A stretch of DNA of 12,400 nt from JBFJVD01 sp041624375 (lineage in GTDB: Bacteria > Chloroflexota > Anaerolineae > Anaerolineales > E44-bin32), in the NCBI GenBank assembly GCA_041624375.1, contig JBFJVD010000071.1, forward strand, positions 1 through 12,400. Reading direction: 5' to 3'. Shown here piece by piece: positions 1-6,582 of this stretch (position 1 is its first letter; each line of letters begins with the position of its first letter). A program made the translations under genes and the position numbers. Under the pieces are notes generated by a model. It did not search any database, had not been told where the DNA came from, and worked only from the letters and a program-made list of their open reading frames with translations.

Positions 1-621
1 GGCGGCGGAGGGCATGGGAAGTCGCTGATTGATCTGATTCGGCTGCTGGGGGATCACCCCCTGGCCGGCGTGATCGACGACGGGATGCCGGCGGGCGAGC
101 AGCTCATGGGCCTGACGGTCCTTGGCGGCGCTGAGGTGCTGCCGGAACTGATGGCGCGTGGTCTGCAGCTGGCGGTGAACGCGGTGGGCGGCGTCGGCGA
201 TGTGAGCAGCCGGGTGCGCGTGTTCGAGCGCATCCTGGCGGCCGGGCTGACCTGCCCGACGATGGTGCATCCCACGGCGTTCGTGGAGCCGAGCGCCAAA
301 TTGGCGGCCGGGGTTCAGGTTTTCCCCCACGCCTACGTTGGCAGCGAGGTGGAGGTGGGCTTTGGCGCCATCATCAACACGGCCGCAGTCGTATCGCACG
401 ACTGCAGCCTGGAGGACTATGTCAATATCGCCCCCGGCGCGCTGCTGGCCGGCGGTGTGCGGATAGGCGAGCGGACGCTGGTGGGGATGGGCGTGACGGT
501 CAACCTGAACGTGACCATCGGCCCCGGCGCCCTGATCGGCAACAGCGCCGTCGTCAAGCGCGATGTGCCGGCGGAAACGGTGGTCCACGCCGGCGCCGTC
601 TGGCCGCCGCGCCCAGATTGA
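1..621 (+). CDS. NeuD/PglD-family sugar acyltransferase (5' end outside window)
   Basis: The frame is open from base 1 and starts with GGGGHGKSLIDLI, the nucleotide-sugar-binding Rossmann-like start of the NeuD/PglD family, so only some ten residues are missing to the left; the first internal ATG (70) is not the real start. From about residue 88 the protein becomes a left-handed beta-helix of hexapeptide repeats (VHPTAFVEPSAKL, VNIAPGALLAGGVRIGE, NVTIGPGALIG). The candidate general-base histidine is in VVSHD (codon at 397-399), where PglD/NeuD enzymes have theirs. Family members transfer acetyl, or sometimes another acyl group, from acyl-CoA to an amino group or hydroxyl on a nucleotide sugar or sialic acid. 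The next gene, 31 nt downstream on the same strand, is a DegT-type sugar aminotransferase, so the likely role is N-acetylation of the amino sugar that enzyme makes. The exact sugar cannot be told from sequence. Cytoplasmic, no membrane segment. Confidence 0.87.
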   Translation, partial: GGGGHGKSLIDLIRLLGDHPLAGVIDDGMPAGEQLMGLTVLGGAEVLPELMARGLQLAVNAVGGVGDVSSRVRVFERILAAGLTCPTMVHPTAFVEPSAKLAAGVQVFPHAYVGSEVEVGFGAIINTAAVVSHDCSLEDYVNIAPGALLAGGVRIGERTLVGMGVTVNLNVTIGPGALIGNSAVVKRDVPAETVVHAGAVWPPRPD

Positions 622-652
622 GCGAAGGTTTCCGAGGAGGATCGATACCCTC

Positions 653-1855
653 ATGCATTCGTCAGAGGACTCCGTGCCCCAGCGCGGCGTTCCGATGTCG
701 TCCCCGGACCTTACGGACGCCGAGCGCCAAGCGGTCCTGGAGGTTCTCCAGACGCGACGGTTGAGCATCGGCCCGCAGCTGGAAGCCTTTGAGCGGGCTG
801 TGGCCGAGTATGTGGGCGCGCGGCACGCCATCGGGGTCAGCTCGGGGACGGCGGCGCTGCACCTGGCGGTGCGCGCGCTGGGGATCGGCGACACCGACCG
901 GGTGATCACGACTCCCTTCTCGTTTGTCGCCTCGGCCAATGTGCTGCTCTACGAGCGCGCCGTGCCGGTGTTTGTCGACGTCGATCCGCGCACGGGCAAT
1001 CTTGACTCGGAGCAGGTTCAGCAGGCGGCGGAGGCGCTGGACGGTCACAGCGGGGAAGGGGATTGGCTCCCGCCGCGCGGCGCGCCGGAAGGGGGCCAGC
1101 TCAAGGCGGTGCTCACGGTGGACGTCTTTGGCCAGCCGGCGGACTACGACGCGCTGCAGGCTGTCGCACAGGCGCATGACCTGCGTCTGATCGAAGATTC
1201 TTGCGAGGCGCTTGGCGCGGTCTACCGCCAGCGGCCGGCCGGCACCCTGGGCGACCTGGGCGCCTTCGCCTTCTACCCCAACAAGCAGATCACCACCGGC
1301 GAAGGCGGGATGATCGTCACGCAGGACGACGAGCTGGCCGGCCTGGTGCGGTCGATGCGCAACCAGGGGCGCGCCCCAGGCGACACCTGGCTCGAGCACA
1401 CCTACCTTGGCTACAACTACCGCATGAGCGAACTGAACGCCGCGCTGGGACGGGTGCAGATGGGCCGGCTGGACGAACTGCTCGAGCGCCGCGAGCAGGT
1501 GGCCGGCTGGTACCAGGAGAGGCTCGATGAGATCCCCCGCGTCGAGCGCCTGAGCATCATGCCGTCGACGACCCGCATGAGCTGGTTTGTGTATGTGATC
1601 CGGCTTGACGCCGATGTGGAGCGGGGGGCGCTGGCGCAGCGCCTGGAGAAGCTGGGGATTCCCAGCCGCCCCTACTTCCGCCCCATTCACCTGCAGCCTT
1701 TCTACCGGGAGCGGTTCGGCTACGAACCGGGCGCCTTTCCCGTGGCGGAGGACCTGGGCCGCCGCAGCTTGGCGCTGCCCTATTCCGGCGTGATGACCGA
1801 GGGGCAGGTGGACCGGGTATGCGCCGCCCTTCGGGAGGCGCTCGCCGCCAGCTGA
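653..1855 (+). CDS. DegT/DnrJ/EryC1-family PLP-dependent sugar aminotransferase
   Basis: A 400-residue fold-type I aminotransferase. SSPDLTDAE and LSIGPQLEAFE near the N-terminus, the SSGTAALHLA phosphate-binding segment, VFGQPADYDAL, LIEDSCEALGA (the Asp contacts the PLP ring nitrogen) and FYPNKQITTGEGG with the Schiff-base Lys (K211) are all in family order. Members convert a keto-sugar nucleotide to an amino-sugar nucleotide using glutamate; PglE, making UDP-4-amino sugar for bacillosamine, is the closest functional analogue given the adjacent PglD-like acyltransferase. I chose ATG 653 because a GAGGAGG Shine-Dalgarno sequence lies at 634-640, 12 nt upstream. ATG 695 (MSSPDLT) is the other candidate and would fit most homologues' N-termini. 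The longer frame from 563 overlaps the acyltransferase and is unlikely. The substrate sugar is not determinable here. It is the last gene before a strong terminator. Confidence 0.92.
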   Translation: MHSSEDSVPQRGVPMSSPDLTDAERQAVLEVLQTRRLSIGPQLEAFERAVAEYVGARHAIGVSSGTAALHLAVRALGIGDTDRVITTPFSFVASANVLLYERAVPVFVDVDPRTGNLDSEQVQQAAEALDGHSGEGDWLPPRGAPEGGQLKAVLTVDVFGQPADYDALQAVAQAHDLRLIEDSCEALGAVYRQRPAGTLGDLGAFAFYPNKQITTGEGGMIVTQDDELAGLVRSMRNQGRAPGDTWLEHTYLGYNYRMSELNAALGRVQMGRLDELLERREQVAGWYQERLDEIPRVERLSIMPSTTRMSWFVYVIRLDADVERGALAQRLEKLGIPSRPYFRPIHLQPFYRERFGYEPGAFPVAEDLGRRSLALPYSGVMTEGQVDRVCAALREALAAS

Positions 1856-1925
1856 CCCCTAAGGCTCCTCAGCATATCGTCGACCGTGCGCCTGATCAAG
1901 ATACTGATGGCGGCGATGAGCCACA

Positions 1926-1967
1926 GAACCAAAAACGGAGCGCAACTGCGCTCCGTTTTCTTGGTTC
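1926..1967. terminator. Bidirectional intrinsic terminator between convergent genes
   Basis: A near-perfect palindrome lies between the convergent aminotransferase (+) and the Pro/Thr-linker protein (-). The GC core CGGAGCGC/GCGCTCCG (1936-1943 with 1948-1955, loop AACT) is flanked by AAAA on the left and TTTT on the right, so each strand has a U-run directly after the stem. GAACCAA (1926-1932) can further pair with TTGGTTC (1961-1967) with one bulged base. It should stop transcripts from both sides. Confidence 0.9.
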
Positions 1968-1979
1968 CAGGTAGATCGG

Positions 1980-2714
1980 TCATGGAGTCGGTTCAGGGAT
2001 CTGGCTCCAGTTGATGAGGATCTGGTTCTCTGAGCAGGCGTCGGAGGTGTTGAAGAAGACGATCTCAGATAGCTCGACCCCGGCGTTGTCCCGCACCTGA
2101 ACCCAAAGCGTTCCCTGGCTAGCGATGGGACGGGTGGCCAGGTTCAGCAGGTAGCCTCCCGGACCCACCGTCGGTGCGCTGCCGGTGACCGATTCCTGGA
2201 CAATCGTCTCTCCGTTCAGCACGCCCTCCAGATGGATCGTCAGATTGAGAATCGGTGCGCTCTGATTGTTGCTGAACACCTGCCCGGCGACGCCCATCCA
2301 TTCGCAATTCAATCCGTTGACGGAGTTCGGGATCAAAGCGGGATTGCCGTTCTGCACCACAAAGATCTTCGGCCGCTCGCCGGCCTCCTCCGTCAGGTCC
2401 GGCGTGAGCGTCACCGGCACCACGCTGGGCGAAGGTGAGACCGTTGGGGTGCGGGTTGGACCCGGCGTATTCGTGATCGTCGGCGTCCAGGTCGGCGGCA
2501 GGAAGATTTCGGGTGTGTTGGTCGCCGTCGGAAAGCCCAGCGTCGGTGGCAGCGTCGGCGGCGGATAGGGGTTGTAGGGGAGGTAGGGATTGAGGAGCAG
2601 CGCGCCGAGCGCCACCCCCACCCCCAGCGTAGCCAACAGGACGAGCACCGTCAGAAGATTGAAGATCAGCGAAAAGCTGATACGCCGAGGTCCTCCCTCA
2701 AAGCGGTCTGTCAT
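1980..2714 (-). CDS. Membrane-anchored protein with Pro/Thr-rich linker, unknown function
   Basis: A 244-residue protein in three parts. Residues 1-12 are basic and short; residues about 14-41 form one hydrophobic segment (LIFNLLTVLVLLATLGVGVA), probably an uncleaved signal anchor. Residues 43-105 are a low-complexity Pro/Thr linker with PPPTLPPTL and TPT/NTP units, of the type Chloroflexota exported proteins use as a wall or envelope spacer. Residues 115-240 look like a beta-sandwich, with LNCEWMGVAGQVFSN followed by LNLTIHLEG and a late FFNTSDAC. The two cysteines of the domain (C137, C227) could form a disulfide outside the membrane. The start ATG has GGAGG 8 nt upstream (2723-2727). It lies 24 nt after the isomerase lipoprotein and is probably co-transcribed with it, so the isomerase may help fold it or similar exported proteins. 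I do not recognise a named family; the ligand or role is unknown. Confidence 0.8.
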   Translation of the reverse strand: MTDRFEGGPRRISFSLIFNLLTVLVLLATLGVGVALGALLLNPYLPYNPYPPPTLPPTLGFPTATNTPEIFLPPTWTPTITNTPGPTRTPTVSPSPSVVPVTLTPDLTEEAGERPKIFVVQNGNPALIPNSVNGLNCEWMGVAGQVFSNNQSAPILNLTIHLEGVLNGETIVQESVTGSAPTVGPGGYLLNLATRPIASQGTLWVQVRDNAGVELSEIVFFNTSDACSENQILINWSQIPEPTP

Positions 2715-2738
2715 GATGGTCGCCTCCGGGTCCGCCGT

Positions 2739-3650
2739 CTAGGGGACGACGAATAGCTCGATTTGGCGCTGCTCCCGCGCGACCCGCAGCCAGTCTTCGA
2801 CGGCCAGCTGCTGGAGCGCACGCAGCGCATCGGGTGCAAGTACTCGAGTCCCTCGCTCGAGCGTTTGCACGATATGGAAGCCGAGGGCGGTCTCTACCAC
2901 CGGGCCGATCTGTTCCGGCTCGAGCGCGAAAGCCGCCGCAGCCAGTTCGGGCACGGTCAGGTAGCCAAGCGGGAACCAACCCAGATCGCCCCCGGCGAGC
3001 CGGGTGCTGAGATCCAGGGACCTCGCCACCGCCAGCTCGGCGAAATCGGCGCCATCCTCAAGCTGCGCCAGGAGATTTTCTGCCTCCGACCGGCTGGCCA
3101 CCAGGATGTGTCGCGCATGAACCTGGTCGGTCTCCTCTGGGACCCCTGCCGTGATGCGGGCGACCATTTCGGCCGCCAGCAGTTCGTCCTGCAATGCCCG
3201 TTCAAAGCTCTCGAGCGTGTATGCATGTTCTGCAAGCCAGGCGCCCATCGCCTCGGATCCGCCTCGAGCTTCGACGAGCTGGTCAATCTTCTGTGACAGC
3301 GTTTCTTCCGTCAGCTCGAAGCCCGCCTCCTGGGCGCCCAGGGCCAGCAGCCGGCGGTCGATCAACGCCTGGAGGAGCTGTGCCCGGTAGTTGCCGAGTG
3401 TTGCAAGGTCGATGCCAGCCGTTTGTTGTGCCGCCTCGTAGCGCCGCACTTCCGCTTCGTAGTCCGATAAACGGATCGGCGAGCCGTCCACCAGCGCGGC
3501 GACTGGCGGCTGGGTCGCCGTTGGCGGCGGCGCCGTCAGGCTCGGCAGGAGCGGGCTGGCCGTCGGGTCATCCGACCCGCCGCCTGAGCAGGCAGCCACC
3601 AGCAGTCCGGCGATCAACAATGCGCCGCTCAGGCGGGATCGAGCCTCCAT
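2739..3650 (-). CDS. Parvulin-type peptidyl-prolyl isomerase lipoprotein (PrsA/SurA-like)
   Basis: A 303-residue exported foldase. ATG 3650 is chosen because it gives a classic lipoprotein signal: basic start MEARSR, hydrophobic stretch, lipobox VAAC with C21, then a Gly/Ser/Pro/Thr spacer to about residue 50. The 33 extra residues of the longer frame would bury this signal. Residues 50-165 are a helical SurA-N-like chaperone domain starting with VAALVDGSPIRLSDYE. Residues 177-268 are a parvulin domain: VHARHILVAS, GADFAELAVARS, GGDLGWFPLGYL, AAFALEPEQIGPVVET and GFHIVQTLERG, all in family order. It should speed cis-trans proline isomerisation and folding of secreted proteins on the outer face of the membrane. 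A conserved-looking helix to residue 303 follows. There is no clear Shine-Dalgarno sequence; a TATAAT lies 10 nt before the ATG (see promoter). The next gene is the Pro/Thr-linker protein, a plausible client. Confidence 0.9.
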   Translation of the reverse strand: MEARSRLSGALLIAGLLVAACSGGGSDDPTASPLLPSLTAPPPTATQPPVAALVDGSPIRLSDYEAEVRRYEAAQQTAGIDLATLGNYRAQLLQALIDRRLLALGAQEAGFELTEETLSQKIDQLVEARGGSEAMGAWLAEHAYTLESFERALQDELLAAEMVARITAGVPEETDQVHARHILVASRSEAENLLAQLEDGADFAELAVARSLDLSTRLAGGDLGWFPLGYLTVPELAAAAFALEPEQIGPVVETALGFHIVQTLERGTRVLAPDALRALQQLAVEDWLRVAREQRQIELFVVP

Positions 3651-3660
3651 GGCTGTGCGG

Positions 3661-3689
3661 ATTATACTCACGCGCTCACGCGGCGCAAA
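3661..3689 (-). promoter_or_regulatory. Promoter of the isomerase lipoprotein, near-leaderless
   Basis: On the - strand a perfect TATAAT (3666-3661) is preceded after 17 nt by TTTGCG (3689-3684), a weak -35. Start of transcription is expected near 3654, only about four bases before the ATG at 3650, and the 10 nt between box and start contain no Shine-Dalgarno sequence. This suggests a leaderless or near-leaderless message. The -10 is strong; the -35 is uncertain. Confidence 0.6.
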
Positions 3690-3702
3690 ATACGCGCCGC
3701 GT
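3678..3702. repeat. 9-bp inverted repeat between RNase J and the isomerase gene
   Basis: ACGCGGCGC (3678-3686) and GCGCCGCGT (3694-3702) are perfect inverted arms around the 7-nt loop AAAATAC. The dyad follows the RNase J stop on the - strand by about 43 nt and overlaps the putative -35 of the isomerase promoter. It could be the stem of an RNase J transcript end, but no T-run follows it on either strand, or it could be an operator. Nothing in the sequence decides between these. Confidence 0.5.
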
Positions 3703-3745
3703 CGCACCCGCCCGAGGTCGGGGCAGGCAGATAGGTGGGGCCGGA

Positions 3746-5386
3746 TCACGTACGAAAGACGACCAGGATGGGGCGCCGGCGGGTTTCGGCATAGAAGAAA
3801 CGGGAGAGCTGCTCTTGGACGCGGGCTTCGACCGGAGAGTCCCCGTTGGGGCGTTCGACTTCCCGCTCGATCAGCGCGCGCGCCTCTTCCATCAACTCGT
3901 CCGACGCATTGAGGAAGACGAAACCCTTGGAAATGATCTCGGGCGCGCGGCGCAGGGCACCGTTCTGCGGATCGAGCGGCAGGTGGACGGCGACGAAACC
4001 GTCCTTGGCCAGCGTTTCGCGCTCGCGCATGACCGCCGGACCCACATCGCCGACGCCGTAACCGTCGACGAACACGTGGCCACCGGGGTGCCGCTCGGCG
4101 ACTTTCATCTCCCCGTTGCGAAACTCGACGACCGTGCCGTTCTCGATCACCGCGATGCGCTCGGCGGGCATGCCGATCTCGCGGGCTAGCGCCGCATGCT
4201 GCTTCAGGTGTCGCAGCTCACCGTGGATCGGGATGAAAAACTGCGGGTTCACCAGCTGAAGCATCAGCTTCATCTCTTCCTGGCTGGCGTGCCCCGAAAC
4301 ATGAATGGGGGCGATGTCCTCATAGATCACATGGGCGCCGCGCCGGAAGAGCCGGTTGATGGTGCGGTGTACCATTTCTTCGTTGCCAGGGATCGTGTGG
4401 GAGGAAAGTACGACTGTGTCGCCGGAGTGGATATCGAACTGCCGGTTGGTGCCGGTCGAAAGCCGCCCCAGGATGGAATAGGGTTCTCCCTGTGTGCCGG
4501 TGCACATCAGCACCACCTTCGAGGGCTCCATCGAGAGCGCCTGATCCAGGTTGATGATCAGGTCCTCCGGTACGTCGAGGTAGCCGAGCTTGCGCGACAT
4601 CTTGGCGTTGTCGACCATGCTGCGGCCAACGAAGACAATCGAGCGCCCATGCCGGGCGGCGGCATGCGCCACCTGCTCCATACGCGAGATATGGGATGCG
4701 AACGAGCCCACCAGGATGCGGCCTTCGGCCTCCCGAAACACCCGGTCGAGGGCTGGATCGATCACCGCTTCAGAGGGCGTCCAGCCTGGTTTGTCGGCGT
4801 TGGTCGAATCCGCCAGCAGGGCCAGGACCCCGCGGCTGCCGAATTCGCCCAGCTTGGTGAAGTCGCTCGGCCAGCCATCCACCGGGGTGTAGTCGAACTT
4901 GTAGTCCCCGGTATGGATGATCAAGCCGGCCGGGGTGGTGATGCCCAGTCCAACGGCGTCCGGAATCGAATGGCTCACATGGAAGAGCTCAACGCTGAAC
5001 GGACCGATGTTCACCTGTTCGCCCGCTTCCACGGTGTTCAAGGAAGCCTTATCCAGGGAACCGCTGCGGCTCAGCTTGATCTCCAGCAGTCCGATGGTGA
5101 GCCGGGTGGCATAGATCGGCGCCTGGACGAGTTCGAACAGGTGGCCGACCGCGCCGATGTGATCCTCGTGACCATGGGTGAAGACGATCCCGCGAATCTT
5201 ATCGAGCCTGTCTTTCAGATAGCCGAAGTCGGGAATGATGTAGTCGATGCCGAGCATGTCGTTTTCTGGGAACATGATGCCGCAGTCAACGATCAGGATG
5301 TTGTCCCCGTACTCGACGGCCATCATGTTCTTGCCGACTTCGCCAAGGCCCCCAATGGGGACCAATTTCAGTGTTTTGCTTGTCAT
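3746..5386 (-). CDS. rnj: Ribonuclease J (metallo-beta-lactamase / beta-CASP)
   Basis: A 546-residue full-length RNase J, an endo- and 5'-to-3' exoribonuclease for mRNA decay and rRNA maturation. The N-terminal GGLGEVGKNM is typical of the family. Metal ligands are visible: HGHEDH (H71, H73, D75, H76), HVSH (H139) and HTGD (D161). The beta-CASP insert shows ADST (D193), FASHISR (229-235), GTQGEP (297-302) and the late VSGHAS (H366) and IPIHGE (H388). About 90 residues after position 455 form the C-terminal domain, with a final RRRPILVVF motif, so the protein is not truncated. The ATG at 5386 is supported by homology to MTSKTLKLVPIGGLGEVG. Upstream, GAGG lies 13 nt before the start and a TAAAGT lies 7 nt before it, so translation may be leaderless or weakly led. 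The cold-shock gene is 107 nt upstream on the same strand. Confidence 0.97.
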   Translation of the reverse strand: MTSKTLKLVPIGGLGEVGKNMMAVEYGDNILIVDCGIMFPENDMLGIDYIIPDFGYLKDRLDKIRGIVFTHGHEDHIGAVGHLFELVQAPIYATRLTIGLLEIKLSRSGSLDKASLNTVEAGEQVNIGPFSVELFHVSHSIPDAVGLGITTPAGLIIHTGDYKFDYTPVDGWPSDFTKLGEFGSRGVLALLADSTNADKPGWTPSEAVIDPALDRVFREAEGRILVGSFASHISRMEQVAHAAARHGRSIVFVGRSMVDNAKMSRKLGYLDVPEDLIINLDQALSMEPSKVVLMCTGTQGEPYSILGRLSTGTNRQFDIHSGDTVVLSSHTIPGNEEMVHRTINRLFRRGAHVIYEDIAPIHVSGHASQEEMKLMLQLVNPQFFIPIHGELRHLKQHAALAREIGMPAERIAVIENGTVVEFRNGEMKVAERHPGGHVFVDGYGVGDVGPAVMRERETLAKDGFVAVHLPLDPQNGALRRAPEIISKGFVFLNASDELMEEARALIEREVERPNGDSPVEARVQEQLSRFFYAETRRRPILVVFRT

Positions 5387-5444
5387 AGTCCTAACTTTAC
5401 CTCAAACCTTCCTTCTGCACGTCCGGTGGGTCAAACCCGGCAAA

Positions 5445-5469
5445 GCCCCGGCGAGTTGCACTCCGGGGC
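5445..5469 (-). terminator. Possible weak terminator after the cold-shock gene
   Basis: GCCCCGG and CCGGGGC form a 7-bp GC stem with an 11-nt loop, 25 nt past the cold-shock stop codon. On the - strand it is followed by TTTGCCGGGTTTG, only a short, interrupted T-run. It may reduce rather than block read-through into RNase J. Confidence 0.3.
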
Positions 5470-5493
5470 GGCGGTTCAAAGCGAGCGTTTGCT

Positions 5494-5706
5494 TCAGTTC
5501 AGGCGGGAAACGTCGGAGGCTTCAAAGCCCCGAACGGTGGTTTCGAGGAAGAACTCGACTTCTTCGCCCAGGGAAAGGAACGCCGGTTCCTTGCCCTGGA
5601 TCGCCGTGTGGTGGACAAAAACGTCCTCACCGTCACGTGCGTCGATATAGCCGTAGCCCTTTGATCCGTCAAACCAGCGCACCACGCCGGTCGTACGCTT
5701 TGCCAC
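5494..5706 (-). CDS. Cold-shock-domain protein (CspA family)
   Basis: A 70-residue single OB-fold cold-shock protein that binds single-stranded RNA/DNA and melts mRNA structure. GVVRWFDGSKGYGYI carries the RNP1 motif (KGYGYI, family consensus KGFGFI) and DVFVHH is RNP2; the C-terminal GEEVEF and ASDV segments also fit. RNP1 has Tyr where most homologues have Phe, a conservative change that keeps the stacking surface. The start codon is GTG at 5706; the nearby ATG (5713) is out of frame. A Shine-Dalgarno GGAG lies 8 nt upstream. Its own promoter gives a leader of about 50 nt, as is common for csp genes, where the leader often affects cold-dependent translation. RNase J follows on the same strand, a sensible pairing of RNA unfolding and decay. 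Confidence 0.95.
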   Translation of the reverse strand: MAKRTTGVVRWFDGSKGYGYIDARDGEDVFVHHTAIQGKEPAFLSLGEEVEFFLETTVRGFEASDVSRLN

Positions 5707-5763
5707 GTTCCATTCTCCGGAAGGCAGAAGGGTAGGGTGCTTATTTCTTTAACAACGGTGTGA

Positions 5764-5792
5764 ATTCTATCACGCACGACGGGTCTGGTCAA
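5764..5792 (-). promoter_or_regulatory. Sigma70-type promoter of the cold-shock gene
   Basis: On the - strand TTGACC (5792-5787) and TAGAAT (5769-5764) are exactly 17 nt apart, each one mismatch from consensus. Transcription should start near 5757, giving a leader of about 50 nt before the GTG. The -35 lies only 14 nt beyond the end of the ABC ATPase gene and no terminator separates them. Confidence 0.75.
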
Positions 5793-5805
5793 TCGTACAC
5801 GCCGT

Positions 5806-6582
5806 TCAGCCCGAGAGGATCAGCGGGCTGCCGTGGATGGGGTGTGCGGTCACGTGGATCTCCATTCCGTAGACGGCTGCCAGCTCCTCAGCGGTGAGCA
5901 CTTCTGTCGGAGACCCCAACCGGCGCAGCCGCCCGTCGGAGAGCAGCGCCACCCGGTCGGCGAAGCGGGCGACCAGATTCAAATCGTGAAGGGCGAGCAG
6001 GACGGCCAGCCCGTCGTCGACGGCCAGCGAGCGCACCAACCGCAGCACCTCCTCCTGATGGCGAAGGTCGAGGTGCGCGGTGGGCTCATCGAGCAGCAGC
6101 AGCGCGGACGTCTGTGCCAACGCCCGGGCGATGAGCACCCGCTGGCGTTCACCGCCTGAGAGCGTTCCCACGGGCCGGTCGGCCAGCGCGGCGGTGGCGG
6201 TGCGCTCCATTGCCTGGGCCACCAGCTCCTGGTCCGCTGCGTCTTCCCGGCCGAACCAGCCGAGGTGGGCGGTGCGGCCCATCGCCACCAGCGCACGAGC
6301 GGTGAATGCCTCCGGGAGCCCGGTAGCCTGTGGTACGACCGCCACCTGCCGGGCGCGTTCATCTGGCCGGAGGCGGGCGATCGGCGCCTCGCCTAACAGG
6401 ATCTGGCCTTTCTGTGGGGCCAGGAGCCCGCTGGCCGCCCGGATCAGCGTGGACTTGCCCACACCGTTCGGGCCGACCAGCGCCAGCACCTCGCCCGGCT
6501 CGAGTTTAAGCGTCACCTCGCGCAGGATCAGGCGCTCGCCGTAGCCAAACGCTGCGGCTACGAAGCGCAGTGCAGCGCTCAT
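5806..6582 (-). CDS. btuD: ABC importer ATPase (BtuD/FecE-like), probable cobalamin uptake
   Basis: A 258-residue nucleotide-binding subunit of a type II importer. Walker A GPNGVGKST (37-45), Q-loop Gln 85 in VPQA, signature LSGGERQR (141-148), Walker B LLLLDEP (161-167) and H-loop His 199 are all intact, so it should hydrolyse ATP. The ATG at 6582 overlaps the permease stop as ATGA, and a Shine-Dalgarno GGGAG lies 8 nt upstream; the very long frame that reads on upstream is an out-of-frame artefact inside the permease. Family members of this kind carry B12, haem or ferric siderophores; cobalamin is favoured because the operon leader is a cobalamin riboswitch. It is the third and last gene of the operon and is cytoplasmic, docked on the permease. 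Confidence 0.93.
   Translation of the reverse strand: MSAALRFVAAAFGYGERLILREVTLKLEPGEVLALVGPNGVGKSTLIRAASGLLAPQKGQILLGEAPIARLRPDERARQVAVVPQATGLPEAFTARALVAMGRTAHLGWFGREDAADQELVAQAMERTATAALADRPVGTLSGGERQRVLIARALAQTSALLLLDEPTAHLDLRHQEEVLRLVRSLAVDDGLAVLLALHDLNLVARFADRVALLSDGRLRRLGSPTEVLTAEELAAVYGMEIHVTAHPIHGSPLILSG

Noticed and set aside
662..1690. A 342-codon - strand frame opposite the aminotransferase
   Set aside because: Antisense shadow of a gene with all catalytic motifs intact; its His/Arg/Gln-rich composition matches no family.
2400..2580. Repetitive GTCGGCGGC-like stretch as a DNA repeat element
   Set aside because: It is the codon-level echo of the Pro/Thr linker of the protein encoded on the - strand, not an independent repeat.
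4196..5650. A 484-codon open frame on the + strand opposite RNase J and the cold-shock gene
   Set aside because: It lies antisense to two fully recognisable genes, has no Shine-Dalgarno or family motif, and is the usual by-product of high-GC coding sequence.
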